NCBI RefSeq assembly: GCF_032098525.1
Contig: NZ_CP134890.1
Span: forward strand, 682,001 to 746,000
Direction of reading: 5' to 3'
DNA length: 64,000 nucleotides
Source: Flavobacterium sp. PMTSA4
GTDB taxonomy: Bacteria; Bacteroidota; Bacteroidia; Flavobacteriales; Flavobacteriaceae
Positions 48,182 to 57,249 of the stretch are shown here, in pieces; position 1 is the stretch's first letter; every line of letters starts with the position of its first letter. A program made the position numbers and the translations under genes. Below the pieces are notes generated by a model, which did not search any database, was not told the DNA's origin, and was given only the letters and a program-made list of their open reading frames with translations.

Positions 48182-49303
48182 TTAAATCTCTTTCAACTCT
48201 TTAATAAAAACATCTATTTCTTCTTTCGTGTTATAATGACTAAACGAAATGCGTAAACTTGGTTTTTTTAAATCATCATCTCTCAACATTTGTGCCAAAA
48301 CATGCGAAGGCTTTACACTTCCACTTTGACATGCGCTTCCACGAGAAACTGCAATTCCTTTAATGTCCAAATTAAAAAGAATCATAGCGGTTTTCTCCTC
48401 TGTGAAAGGCAGCAAAACATTTAAAATATTATAAAATGTATTTTCTCCGTTTTCTTTAATTTCTGGAAAATTATTTTTTAATTTACCCCAACAATACTGC
48501 TTTAATTCTAAAACGTATTTAGCTTCATTTTCAATATTTTGAAACGATAAATCTAAAGCTTTAGACAAACCTGCAATTTGATGTACCGCTTCAGTTCCTG
48601 CGCGCCAACCTTTTTCTTGTTCACCTCCAAAAAGTAATGGTTGTAAAACATTTTTTTTATTGATGTAAGCAAACCCAATTCCTTTTGGACCATGAAATTT
48701 ATGCGCACTAGAGACCAAGAAATCTATATTCAATTCTTGTAAATCAATAACCATTTTTCCAATAGACTGGACAGTATCGCAATGAAACAAAGCATTATTT
48801 TGTTGACACAAATCACCAATTCGTTTAATATCATTTACAACACCAATTTCATTATTAACATGCATTAATGAAACCAATGTTTTATCGTTGGAAGCAAATA
48901 AATTCTCCAAATGAGTGTAATCTAAATTACCGTTTGGAAGAATATTAATATACTCAACTTTAACATCAAATTCATTCTCTAATGCTTGTATAGTGTAAAG
49001 CGTTGCGTGATGCTCTATTTTTGAAGAAACAATTCTTTTTATTCCTAAATCTTTCACACAACTTTTCAAAATCCAGTTGGATGCTTCAGTTGCACTTGAA
49101 GTAAAGATAATTTCTTGTGCTGAACAATTTAAATGCTTGGCAATAATTTTTCTAGAACTTTCTACAATAGCTTTAGAACTTCTACCAATACTATGTGTTG
49201 ACGAAGGATTTCCATATTCTGTTTGCATTACTCGCACCATTTCATCAATAACTTCTTGACGAATTGGTGTAGTAGCTGCGTTATCTAAATATATTTTTTG
49301 CAT
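48182..49303 (-). CDS. cysteine desulfurase, NifS/IscS-like
   Basis: A 373-aa PLP enzyme that takes sulfur from cysteine to form a persulfide and alanine. It begins 'MQKIYLDNAATTPIRQEV', has 'GNPSSTHSIGR', 'MHVNNEIG', the PLP-Lys segment 'SSAHKFHGPKGIGFAYI' (~199) and the sulfur-carrying Cys loop 'SRGSACQSGS' (~322). It is a class I desulfurase but stands apart from an isc or suf operon, so it may serve tRNA thiolation or cofactors. The -7 promoter element ends 4 bp before the ATG, suggesting a leaderless mRNA. Confidence 0.92.
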   Translation of the reverse strand: MQKIYLDNAATTPIRQEVIDEMVRVMQTEYGNPSSTHSIGRSSKAIVESSRKIIAKHLNCSAQEIIFTSSATEASNWILKSCVKDLGIKRIVSSKIEHHATLYTIQALENEFDVKVEYINILPNGNLDYTHLENLFASNDKTLVSLMHVNNEIGVVNDIKRIGDLCQQNNALFHCDTVQSIGKMVIDLQELNIDFLVSSAHKFHGPKGIGFAYINKKNVLQPLLFGGEQEKGWRAGTEAVHQIAGLSKALDLSFQNIENEAKYVLELKQYCWGKLKNNFPEIKENGENTFYNILNVLLPFTEEKTAMILFNLDIKGIAVSRGSACQSGSVKPSHVLAQMLRDDDLKKPSLRISFSHYNTKEEIDVFIKELKEI

Positions 49304-49307
49304 AGTG

Positions 49308-49315
49308 CAAATATA
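49308..49315 (-). promoter_or_regulatory. -7 promoter element of the desulfurase gene, at the start codon
   Basis: TATATTTG on the minus strand followed by CACT and then the ATG, so transcription probably begins at or next to the start codon. Confidence 0.6.
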
Positions 49316-49369
49316 AAAGTAAGCTTCCTAAATAAATGATAAAAGATTCTTAATTGCCATAAAAAACTA

Positions 49370-49377
49370 TATTTTTG
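49370..49377 (+). promoter_or_regulatory. -7 promoter element of the 49397 lipoprotein gene
   Basis: TATTTTTG, 19 bp before the ATG. Confidence 0.55.
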
Positions 49378-49396
49378 CTATAAAATTGTACTAATA

Positions 49397-50356
49397 ATGA
49401 AACGAATACTAAGTATTGTAACTTTAATTTTTTTAATAAACGCTTGTGATGATGGTGATTTACAAGTAGAAAACATTGATTTTGCAGATGTAACTGCCCA
49501 AAAATGTAATAGTAAAGATGTAATATATAAAATTAAAGATTCTGAAATTTTATTTATTGAAATTCCTTTAGAAACCAATTTTTTAAATGATGAAACACCT
49601 GTTGATACTCCAAGAACAGTACAAATTTCAAGTACAGTTAAAGTTACTTACAGACAATATAATGGAAACGTTACTCAAGACAACATCTGTCCAACAGTTC
49701 CAAGCGCAACTCCGAACGTTTTAGAAGAATGGACTGCAACTTCAGGCACAATTCAAATTACATCGACCGCTATAAAAACTACAAATACAACAACTGGCGC
49801 AACAAAAATTACTGGTTATAAACATTATATAGTTTTTAAAGATATTACCTTTCAAAAACCAACAGGAATTCAGACCTATGAAACCTATATTTTCGGAAAT
49901 TATAATACAACTGTAACTAATTTACCTTTAAATTTTGATGAAGAAAGCGGTCAAAAAAGCACTTGCTCTGAATCAGTTTATAATTTTGGCACAAGTGAAG
50001 TATTAACGTTCAATCCATCAAATTTTTCAACTTTATTTGCAAATGAAGTAACCACAACTCCAAGAACTGTTTTAATTGATGCTTCCAACACTATAAGTTA
50101 TAGATTATTTAGTGGAACTATCAATAATGAATATTTCTGTACAACTCCAACACCAACGACTCCAACATTAAATCAACAATGGAATGCGGTTGATGGTGTA
50201 GCTGGAACAAGCGGAATTGTTGAAGTAACCACAACTACTTTTGGTACTTCCTTTCAACACACCATTCATTTAAAAAATGTATCGTTGAAAAAAGGAAACA
50301 GCACTTTTAATCTTGGCAACGATTTTATTTTTGGAAAAATAATCACAACCCCATAA
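49397..50356 (+). CDS. hypothetical lipoprotein with duplicated domain
   Basis: A 319-aa protein with signal peptide and lipobox 'LINAC' (Cys ~17), then an acidic start 'DDGDLQVENIDF'. Two similar halves follow: each has an 'F-x-x-x-x-x-x-C' start, a 'TPRTV(Q/L)I' strand, a 'TYRQYNG' or 'SYRLFSG' strand, and an 'EEWTATSG' or 'QQWNAVDG' turn. This points to a tandem duplication of a ~140-residue beta-rich domain. The function is unknown. bshC starts 10 bp downstream, so the two are co-transcribed. Confidence 0.75.
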   Translation: MKRILSIVTLIFLINACDDGDLQVENIDFADVTAQKCNSKDVIYKIKDSEILFIEIPLETNFLNDETPVDTPRTVQISSTVKVTYRQYNGNVTQDNICPTVPSATPNVLEEWTATSGTIQITSTAIKTTNTTTGATKITGYKHYIVFKDITFQKPTGIQTYETYIFGNYNTTVTNLPLNFDEESGQKSTCSESVYNFGTSEVLTFNPSNFSTLFANEVTTTPRTVLIDASNTISYRLFSGTINNEYFCTTPTPTTPTLNQQWNAVDGVAGTSGIVEVTTTTFGTSFQHTIHLKNVSLKKGNSTFNLGNDFIFGKIITTP

Positions 50357-50366
50357 GAATTTCAAA

Positions 50367-51959
50367 ATGATTGAACCCGATTGTATTAGTTATCAAAATT
50401 CAGGTTATTTCACTAAATTAATTTGTGATTATTTAGATGAAAAACCAGAGCTGAAACAATTATATCATCGTTTTCCAAAACTTGAAAATTTTAAACTCCA
50501 GATTGAAGAGAAACAAAATAGTTTTTCTGAAGAAACCAGAAATATTCTTTTTAATGAATTGAATCATCAATACAAAGGATTTGAAGTTTCTAAAGTAACT
50601 TCAAACAATATTAGTTTACTAAAAGATTCAAATACTTTTACAATAACTACTGGACATCAACTCAATTTATTTACTGGTCCGTTGTATTTCTTGTATAAAA
50701 TTATTTCGGTTATCAATCTTTGTAAAGAGTTAAAAACCGTTTATCCAAACCATAATTTTGTGCCAATATATTGGATGGCAACTGAAGATCATGATTTTGA
50801 AGAAATCAATCATTTTCAATTGCATGATAAAAAAATCCGTTGGAATAAAGAAAGTTTTGGTCCTGTTGGAAGACTTTCAACAGATAGTTTAGAAGCAGTT
50901 TATCAAATTTTTGAACAGGAAATTGGCATTGGAAAAAATGCCGAATATTTAAAAAATGTTTTCAGAAATGGTTACTTAGAACATAAAAATCTTGCTGCTT
51001 CAACACGATTTATTGCAAACGAACTGTTTAAAAAAGAAGGTTTAGTTATTATTGATGGTGATTCGACTGCCTTAAAAAAACTGTTTGTTCCTTTCGCTAA
51101 AAAGGAACTTTTAGAACAGACTTCTTTTTCTAAAGTGATAGAAACCTCTGAATTTTTAAAAGATTATAATATTCAGGTAAATCCAAGAGAACTCAATCTT
51201 TTTTACATTGAAGATAATCTTAGAGAACGTATTGTAAATGATAAAGGAATTTTTAAAGTTTTAAATACTTCAATTTCATTTTCTGAGAAAGAACTTAGTA
51301 CTGAACTTGAAAATCATCCAGAAAAATTTAGTCCAAACGTAATTTTAAGACCATTGTATCAAGAAGTGATTTTACCAAATCTATGTTACATTGGTGGTGG
51401 TGGAGAAATTGCATATTGGTTAGAATTAAAATCAAATTTTAAAGCTTTTGGAATTCCTTTTCCAATATTATTGGTTAGAAATTCTGTTCTCATTATAAAC
51501 GAAAAACAATTGAAGAAAGCTGAAAAATTAAAACTTTCAATGAAAGATTTATTTAGCAAACAAAATGATTTGATTAATCAAAAAACAAAAGAATTATCAA
51601 CCGTTGAAATTGATTTTTCTACTCAAAAAGAATTTCTAAAACAACAATTCGCAGATTTATATAAAATTGCCGAAGCAACCGACAAATCTTTTATTGGAGC
51701 AGTAAAGGCACAAGAGGTAAAACAAATAAAAGGTTTAGAAAATCTTGAAAAAAGATTATTAAAAGCCGAGAAAAGAATTCATCAGGAACAATTAGAGCGA
51801 ATAAAACATCTTCAAAATGAATTATTCCCAAATCAATCGTTACAAGAACGCAAGCTGAATTTCTCTGAATTCTATAAGGAATCAGGAAACGATATAATTC
51901 AAAAATTGCTTCAAAACTTGAAACCTTTAGAAGCAAATTTTACTATAATTACTTTATAG
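50367..51959 (+). CDS. bshC: putative cysteine ligase BshC, bacillithiol synthesis
   Basis: A 530-aa protein of the BshC family that adds cysteine to GlcN-malate, the last step of bacillithiol synthesis. Signature stretches are 'TITTGHQLNLFTGPLYFLYK', 'FVPIYWMATEDHDFEEINHF' and 'RPLYQEVILPNLCYIGGGGE'. A long coiled coil (~395-490) joins the Rossmann-like core to the C terminus, as in the Bacillus enzyme. Length agrees with the family. Bacillithiol is known in several Bacteroidetes. bshA and bshB are not in this window. Confidence 0.94.
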   Translation: MIEPDCISYQNSGYFTKLICDYLDEKPELKQLYHRFPKLENFKLQIEEKQNSFSEETRNILFNELNHQYKGFEVSKVTSNNISLLKDSNTFTITTGHQLNLFTGPLYFLYKIISVINLCKELKTVYPNHNFVPIYWMATEDHDFEEINHFQLHDKKIRWNKESFGPVGRLSTDSLEAVYQIFEQEIGIGKNAEYLKNVFRNGYLEHKNLAASTRFIANELFKKEGLVIIDGDSTALKKLFVPFAKKELLEQTSFSKVIETSEFLKDYNIQVNPRELNLFYIEDNLRERIVNDKGIFKVLNTSISFSEKELSTELENHPEKFSPNVILRPLYQEVILPNLCYIGGGGEIAYWLELKSNFKAFGIPFPILLVRNSVLIINEKQLKKAEKLKLSMKDLFSKQNDLINQKTKELSTVEIDFSTQKEFLKQQFADLYKIAEATDKSFIGAVKAQEVKQIKGLENLEKRLLKAEKRIHQEQLERIKHLQNELFPNQSLQERKLNFSEFYKESGNDIIQKLLQNLKPLEANFTIITL

Positions 51960-51965
51960 TTGTAC

Positions 51966-51995
51966 TTGCTTATCGTTTAAAAAACACTACTTTTG
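51966..51995 (+). promoter_or_regulatory. promoter of ndk
   Basis: TTG at 51966-51968 and TACTTTTG at 51988-51995, spacing 19; a textbook Bacteroidetes promoter overlapping nothing and 30 bp before the ATG. Confidence 0.75.
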
Positions 51996-52025
51996 CACCC
52001 GAATTAAAAAATACAAAACAAAAAA

Positions 52026-52445
52026 ATGGCAACAAATAGAACTTTTACCATGATTAAGCCTGATGCTGTAGAAAACGGACACATCGGTGGAATATTAAAT
52101 ATGATTACTGAAGGTGGTTTCAGAATTGTAGCAATGAAATTAACTCAACTTACAGTAGCTGACGCTAAAGAATTTTATGCAGTTCACGCTGAAAGACCTT
52201 TTTATGGTGAATTAGTTGAATTTATGACGCGTGGTCCAATTGTAGCGGCTATATTAGAAAAAGAAAATGCGGTTGAAGATTTCAGAACATTAATTGGAGC
52301 TACAAATCCAGCTAACGCTGCTGAAGGAACTATCCGTAAAAAATATGCAACTTCTATGGGAGAAAATGCAGTTCACGGTTCAGATAGCGACGAAAATGCT
52401 GCTATCGAAGGTGCATTCCATTTTGCTGGAAGAGAGCAATTTTAA
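52026..52445 (+). CDS. ndk: nucleoside diphosphate kinase
   Basis: A 139-aa enzyme that equilibrates NTP and dNTP pools through a phospho-His intermediate. Motifs are 'FTMIKPDAVENGHIG', 'FYAVHAERPFYGELV' and the active-site His in 'GENAVHGSDSDENA' (~117). The length is normal for the family. It has a strong consensus promoter and a strong terminator, so it is monocistronic and probably well expressed. Confidence 0.97.
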   Translation: MATNRTFTMIKPDAVENGHIGGILNMITEGGFRIVAMKLTQLTVADAKEFYAVHAERPFYGELVEFMTRGPIVAAILEKENAVEDFRTLIGATNPANAAEGTIRKKYATSMGENAVHGSDSDENAAIEGAFHFAGREQF

Positions 52446-52465
52446 TACACAGGAATATTGAAAAC

Positions 52466-52497
52466 AAAAAATCCTCTCAAATTGAGAGGATTTTTTT
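52466..52497. terminator. bidirectional terminator between ndk and valS
   Basis: AAAAAATCCTCTCAA/TTGAGAGGATTTTTT stem with flanking T-tract; it touches the valS stop. Confidence 0.85.
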
Positions 52498-55126
52498 ATT
52501 GTAAACTTTTCAAACTTTGCTCAATAGTAGCAATCTTGGCTAACGCATCGGCTTCTTTTTTACGCTCATTTTCAATTACTTGAGCTGGCGCACCAGATAC
52601 AAATTTTTCATTGGATAGTTTTCCTTGGACACTTCGCAAGAAACCTTGAGTGTATTTCAATTCTTCAGTTAGTTTGGCAATTTCTGCAGCAACATCTATA
52701 CTTCCAGAAACCGGAATAAAATATTCATTTGATTTAGCTCTAAATGTTAAAGCTCCGTCAACAGCTTCTTTGATGTATTCTAAGCTAACTACATTTCCAA
52801 GTTTTAAAATTACAGAGTCAAAATAAGCTGAACTATTTTCGTTATTGATTACTTTTAAATCAATGGAATCCTTAAACGAAATGTTTTTCTCTTTTCTGAT
52901 GGTTCTGATACCTGAAATTACTTCGGCAGCAAAATCAAAATCAGCAATTAATTGTTCATTAAATGCTTTTGACTCTGGCCATTTTGAAATAATTAAAGCT
53001 TCGGCTGGAGTTCTGTCTTCAATATGTTGCCAAATTTCTTCGGTCAAAAACGGCATGAACGGATGTAATAATTTCAAATTATTCTCAAGCATTTCAATTG
53101 CTTTATCAAAGGTCGTTTTATCAATTGGTTGTTGGTAACCCGGTTTTATCATTTCTAAAAACCATGAGCAGAAATCATCCCAAACCAATTTATAGATCGC
53201 CATTAAAGCATCTGAAAGTCTATATTTTTCAAAATGATCTTCAATTTCGGTTAATGTCTTTTGCAATTTAGCTTCATACCATTCTATAGCTACTTTGGAG
53301 CTTTCAGGTTGTGATATATCTGCAACTTCAAAACCTTTAATCAATCGGAAAGCATTCCAAATTTTATTAGCAAACGATTTTCCATTGTTACACAACTCTT
53401 CATCAAACATAATATCGTTTCCTGCAGAAGCACTCAGCAAAAGTCCAACACGAACACCATCAGCACCAAATTTTTCAATTAACTCTAATGGTTCTGGAGA
53501 ATTTCCAAGTGATTTAGACATTTTTCTTCTTTGCTTATCACGAACTAAACCTGTTAGATAAACATTATTGAACGGTTTTTTACCTGTATATTCATAACCT
53601 GCAAAAATCATTCGGGCAACCCAAAAGAATAAAATATCTGGTCCAGTTACTAAATCGTTAGTTGGATAGTAATATTTAAAATCTTCATTTTCTGGTTCAA
53701 GAATTCCTCCAAAAACTGCTATTGGCCACAACCATGATGAAAACCAAGTATCTAAAGCATCAGCATCTTGTTTTAAATCAAATTTAGTTAAATCCTGATT
53801 ATTGGTTGCTTTTTTTGCTAATTCTAAAGCATCGTCACTATTTTCGGCAACCACAAAATCTTCTTTTCCATCGCCATAATAATATGCAGGAATTTGTTGT
53901 CCCCACCAAAGTTGGCGCGAAATATTCCAATCTCTGATATTTTCTAACCAATGACGATAGGTATTGTTGAAACGATTAGGATATAATTTGATTTCTTCGG
54001 TTTCTAAAACTGCTTTTAAAGCAGGTTTTACCAAAGTATCCATTTTTAAAAACCATTGATCAGACAATCTTGGTTCGATAACCGCTTTTGTTCTCTCAGA
54101 AGTTCCAACTTTATTAACGTGATTTTCAACTTTAGTTAAAGCACCAATAGCTTCTAATTCTATAGCAATGTCCTCGCGAACAACAAATCGGTCTTTTCCT
54201 TGATAATGCAAACCATATGAATTTAAAGTAGCATCTTCATTAAAAATATCAATAATTTCTAAGTTATGTTTTTCGCCCAATTCTTTATCATTAACATCAT
54301 GAGCAGGCGTAACTTTTAAACATCCTGTTCCAAATTCCATATCAACATATTCATCAAAAATAATTGGAATTACTCTATTACAAATAGGAACAATAGCGCT
54401 TTTGCCTTTTAAATGTACATATCGTTCATCATCAGGATGAATACAAATAGCTGTATCTCCAAGAATCGTTTCAGGACGTGTAGTTGCAATGGTTACAAAC
54501 TCGTTTGATCCTTCAATTTGATACTTTAAATGATATAATTTTCCCTGACGTTCTTCATAAATTACTTCTTCGTCAGACAATGTAGTTTTAGCTTCCGGAT
54601 CCCAATTTACCATTCTGTAACCACGGTAAATCATTCCTTTATTATACAAATCAACAAACGAACGAATTACCGAAGCACTCATATCTTCATCCATTGTAAA
54701 CTTAGTTCTACTCCAATCACAAGAACAGCCCAATTGTTTTAGTTGCTCTAAAATTGTACCTCCATATTTTTCAGTCCAATCATAGGCATGTTTCAAGAAT
54801 TCTTCTCTAGTTAAATCACTTTTGTTGATACCTTCTTTTTTTAATTTAGCAACAACTTTAGCCTCAGTAGCAATAGAAGCATGGTCAGTACCTGGAACCC
54901 AACAAGCATTGAATCCTTTCAATCGAGCACGACGAATCAACACATCCTGAATTGTATTATTCAACATATGTCCCATGTGCAAAACTCCAGTCACATTAGG
55001 TGGTGGAATTACTATAGTATATGGAGTTCTATTATCTGGTTTAGAAGTAAAATAATCATTCTTCATCCAGTAGTCATACCATTTTTGCTCAGCTTCTTTT
55101 GCGTTAAATTGTGCAGGAATTAACAT
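52496..55126 (-). CDS. valS: valyl-tRNA synthetase
   Basis: An 876-aa class I synthetase. The HIGH box is 'PPPNVTGVLHMGHML' (~38-52) and the KMSKS loop is 'RRKMSKSLGNSPEP' (~535). The CP1 editing domain is recognisable by 'TTRPETILGDTAI' and 'GTGCLKVTPAHDVND'. The anticodon-binding domain and a C-terminal coiled coil with 'LRSVQGKLSNEKFVSGAP' complete the protein. The leader is ~88 nt with a hairpin GTTTATT/AATAAAC but no T-box features. Confidence 0.97.
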   Translation of the reverse strand: MLIPAQFNAKEAEQKWYDYWMKNDYFTSKPDNRTPYTIVIPPPNVTGVLHMGHMLNNTIQDVLIRRARLKGFNACWVPGTDHASIATEAKVVAKLKKEGINKSDLTREEFLKHAYDWTEKYGGTILEQLKQLGCSCDWSRTKFTMDEDMSASVIRSFVDLYNKGMIYRGYRMVNWDPEAKTTLSDEEVIYEERQGKLYHLKYQIEGSNEFVTIATTRPETILGDTAICIHPDDERYVHLKGKSAIVPICNRVIPIIFDEYVDMEFGTGCLKVTPAHDVNDKELGEKHNLEIIDIFNEDATLNSYGLHYQGKDRFVVREDIAIELEAIGALTKVENHVNKVGTSERTKAVIEPRLSDQWFLKMDTLVKPALKAVLETEEIKLYPNRFNNTYRHWLENIRDWNISRQLWWGQQIPAYYYGDGKEDFVVAENSDDALELAKKATNNQDLTKFDLKQDADALDTWFSSWLWPIAVFGGILEPENEDFKYYYPTNDLVTGPDILFFWVARMIFAGYEYTGKKPFNNVYLTGLVRDKQRRKMSKSLGNSPEPLELIEKFGADGVRVGLLLSASAGNDIMFDEELCNNGKSFANKIWNAFRLIKGFEVADISQPESSKVAIEWYEAKLQKTLTEIEDHFEKYRLSDALMAIYKLVWDDFCSWFLEMIKPGYQQPIDKTTFDKAIEMLENNLKLLHPFMPFLTEEIWQHIEDRTPAEALIISKWPESKAFNEQLIADFDFAAEVISGIRTIRKEKNISFKDSIDLKVINNENSSAYFDSVILKLGNVVSLEYIKEAVDGALTFRAKSNEYFIPVSGSIDVAAEIAKLTEELKYTQGFLRSVQGKLSNEKFVSGAPAQVIENERKKEADALAKIATIEQSLKSLQ

Positions 55127-55220
55127 GTCTTGATAATTTGTTTATTCAATTATTTATTTACAAATAAACAACAACACACACTTAAAGATTAGTATGGTAT
55201 GCTTTTTGTAATTTGATTTG

Positions 55221-55228
55221 CAAAAGTA
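55221..55228 (-). promoter_or_regulatory. -7 promoter element of valS
   Basis: TACTTTTG on the minus strand. The distance to the ATG (94 bp) implies the longest leader among the promoters recognised here. Confidence 0.6.
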
Positions 55229-55316
55229 ATTAATAAAGACTTTAGAAAAAATTAAGATGTTATTTTTTGCGTATTAATTTAAACAAACTAATTTTACATA
55301 ACTAAATCTAGAAAAT

Positions 55317-55751
55317 ATGAAAAAATCTATACTTATTTTTATGATACTTTTATCGGGATTTATTTTTGCCCAAGATGGCCCAAAAATTGAATTTAAAGAT
55401 AAAGACAATACACTAGACTATGGAACCGTAAACAAAGAAGATGATAATGGTCTGAGAAGTTTTGTGTTCACAAACACCGGTAATGCTCCGTTAATCATTC
55501 TTGATGCCAAAAGTACTTGTGGATGTACAGTACCAAGTTTTTCAAAAGAACCTATTCCACCAGGTGGAACCGGAAAGATTGAGGTAAAATACAACATGAA
55601 CCTTGGACCAATCCGCAAAACCATTACTATTGAAACTAATGCAGTGAATTATGACGAAGGTCGAGTGCCATTAAAAATAAAAGGTGAAGTAGTGACAAAA
55701 CCTGTAGAAAACCTACTCGAAAAGAAAAGCAAAAGTCCGATGATGCAATAA
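55317..55751 (+). CDS. DUF1573 exported protein
   Basis: A 144-aa protein with a signal peptide ending 'GFIFAQ' and one DUF1573 domain of immunoglobulin-like fold: 'FKDKDNTLDYGTV', 'FVFTNTGNAPLII', 'AKSTCGCTVPSF' and 'GKIEVKYNM'. The paired Cys in C-G-C is characteristic. Very common in Bacteroidetes, usually periplasmic or surface exposed, with no assigned activity. It is monocistronic. Confidence 0.92.
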   Translation: MKKSILIFMILLSGFIFAQDGPKIEFKDKDNTLDYGTVNKEDDNGLRSFVFTNTGNAPLIILDAKSTCGCTVPSFSKEPIPPGGTGKIEVKYNMNLGPIRKTITIETNAVNYDEGRVPLKIKGEVVTKPVENLLEKKSKSPMMQ

Positions 55752-55753
55752 AC

Positions 55754-55780
55754 AAAAAAGTCCCAAATTGGGACTTTTTT
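55754..55780. terminator. bidirectional terminator
   Basis: AAAAAAGTCCC/GGGACTTTTTT hairpin between DUF1573 and the convergent protease-like gene, whose stop it overlaps. Confidence 0.85.
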
Positions 55781-57120
55781 TATAGTATTTTTTTAAGTTT
55801 AAACCTTATCAATCGTTCCATTCCATTTCGCTCAATAACCATTTCAACTACTCTTCCTTCTTCAGATCTTAGCAACTCATGAATTTTTTGAATAGTAAAA
55901 CGTTCTACACTTCTACCATCAATTTTTAAGATTCTATCTCCTTTTTTTAAACCTGCTTTTTCTGCTTCGGAATTTTGACGAACGCTAAAAATTTTAAATA
56001 TTGGAATCAATCTAAATTGAGCATTATTTTCCTTTCTCCCTTGATTATTATAAGCGTTTTTACCATCAGAATCTATAAAAATTGAAATACCATCGCTAGA
56101 TTTATTCTCAACTTCCTTTATCCATTCTAATCCAGCATGTTCCACTTCAATTCCACTCATATTAAAATTAAAAAGATCGTCAATTTTTTTATTTGGCTGA
56201 GTATAAATAGCATTATTTCTATAATCAAAAAACAAATTAAATCTCGATAAAATTTCACCTCCAATAGAGCCAACCCTGTTATTTACAAAAGTTACGCTTT
56301 TAGTTGATGTTGAATCTGCAAAGTTAGTTAAAGCATTTTCAAAATTATGTCCACCAAATTCAACATAATCTATTCTTGCCCTTTTTCCGTAAACATTTCC
56401 GTTAAATCCCCTTCCTAAAAAGTCTTCTAAAAAAATATCGGGCAAAGGAACTTCCGCTTTTTCATGGTTAAATATCCATACAGCATCACTGTTTCCTGTA
56501 TCAATTAAAAGTTTAGAGTGCTTTTTTACTCCTTTGCTTGATATATTTTCATAAAGATATGGTTTCCTTAACTCTAACGAAATAGAGTCTTTTCTGTATC
56601 TTTTTATGAGCTTTTCTTTCTTCATATATTTATTGTTAAAAATTATGAGATGTTTTTTTTGATAGTCAATTTGTATAAAATGGTTTTTAAAAAAATGATA
56701 TCCTATAATTCCATTAACAGGTATACCAACATGCGAAGAAAAATTAAATTCTTGATCAAGAACAATGTAAACTATATGATCTTTATCAAAAAATTGCTTA
56801 ACAGATAATTCATTATGTGATGATTTATATCCATCAATAGATTCACTATCACCTAGACCCTTCAATTTTATCACTTCAATATTATTCAATTCTACTTCAC
56901 TATCAACATTTAAACTAAACAATACAGTTTCTTCTACACCAGTATCTAAAAGAAAAGTTAATTCTTCTCCATTTAGTTTTATTGGAACAAAAATTAAATT
57001 ATTAATAAGTTTAAAAGGAATAGTTACTTTACACTTATCCCCTTTTATCTGAAATCCATCTTGAGAAAAAGAAGGAAAAACAGCAAGGAATAGAAAAAAT
57101 GAGAGTATAAAAATTCGCAT
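55780..57120 (-). CDS. retropepsin-like aspartic protease with PDZ domain
   Basis: A 446-aa exported protein (signal peptide ends 'FPSFSQ'). Two aspartyl-protease-like lobes each carry D-T-G: 'LTFLLDTGVEETVLF' (~55) and 'KLLIDTGNSDAVWIF' (~210). Having both in one chain would allow a pepsin-like intramolecular active site. Hydrophobic-hydrophobic-Gly elements ('GIIGYHFF', 'GSIGGEIL') follow each lobe. The C terminus is a PDZ domain (~365-446, 'AGLKKGDRILKIDGRSV'). Known in Bacteroidetes as PDZ/aspartyl protease family; substrate unknown. Confidence 0.87.
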   Translation of the reverse strand: MRIFILSFFLFLAVFPSFSQDGFQIKGDKCKVTIPFKLINNLIFVPIKLNGEELTFLLDTGVEETVLFSLNVDSEVELNNIEVIKLKGLGDSESIDGYKSSHNELSVKQFFDKDHIVYIVLDQEFNFSSHVGIPVNGIIGYHFFKNHFIQIDYQKKHLIIFNNKYMKKEKLIKRYRKDSISLELRKPYLYENISSKGVKKHSKLLIDTGNSDAVWIFNHEKAEVPLPDIFLEDFLGRGFNGNVYGKRARIDYVEFGGHNFENALTNFADSTSTKSVTFVNNRVGSIGGEILSRFNLFFDYRNNAIYTQPNKKIDDLFNFNMSGIEVEHAGLEWIKEVENKSSDGISIFIDSDGKNAYNNQGRKENNAQFRLIPIFKIFSVRQNSEAEKAGLKKGDRILKIDGRSVERFTIQKIHELLRSEEGRVVEMVIERNGMERLIRFKLKKIL

Positions 57121-57219
57121 TCGGGTGTTTTTTTATAAAATTAGCAATAAATCTATAATATTTTACACTATTAACAATTATTAAAGCAATAAAATGATTT
57201 TTTTAAACGCTAAAAATAT

Positions 57220-57231
57220 CGCAAATTTGCG
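57220..57231. promoter_or_regulatory. 12-bp palindrome upstream of the aminotransferase gene
   Basis: CGCAAATTTGCG is a perfect palindrome 19 bp before the ATG. No TAnnTTTG element is seen, so it may be part of an unusual promoter or an operator. Confidence 0.35.
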
Positions 57232-57249
57232 GTTACAAAATTTGAAATC

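Noticed and set aside
55127..55215. Valyl-tRNA-responsive T-box in the valS leader.
   Set aside because: The leader is only ~88 nt, lacks a T-box sequence and specifier stem, and T-boxes are not typical of Bacteroidetes. Only a plain hairpin is present.
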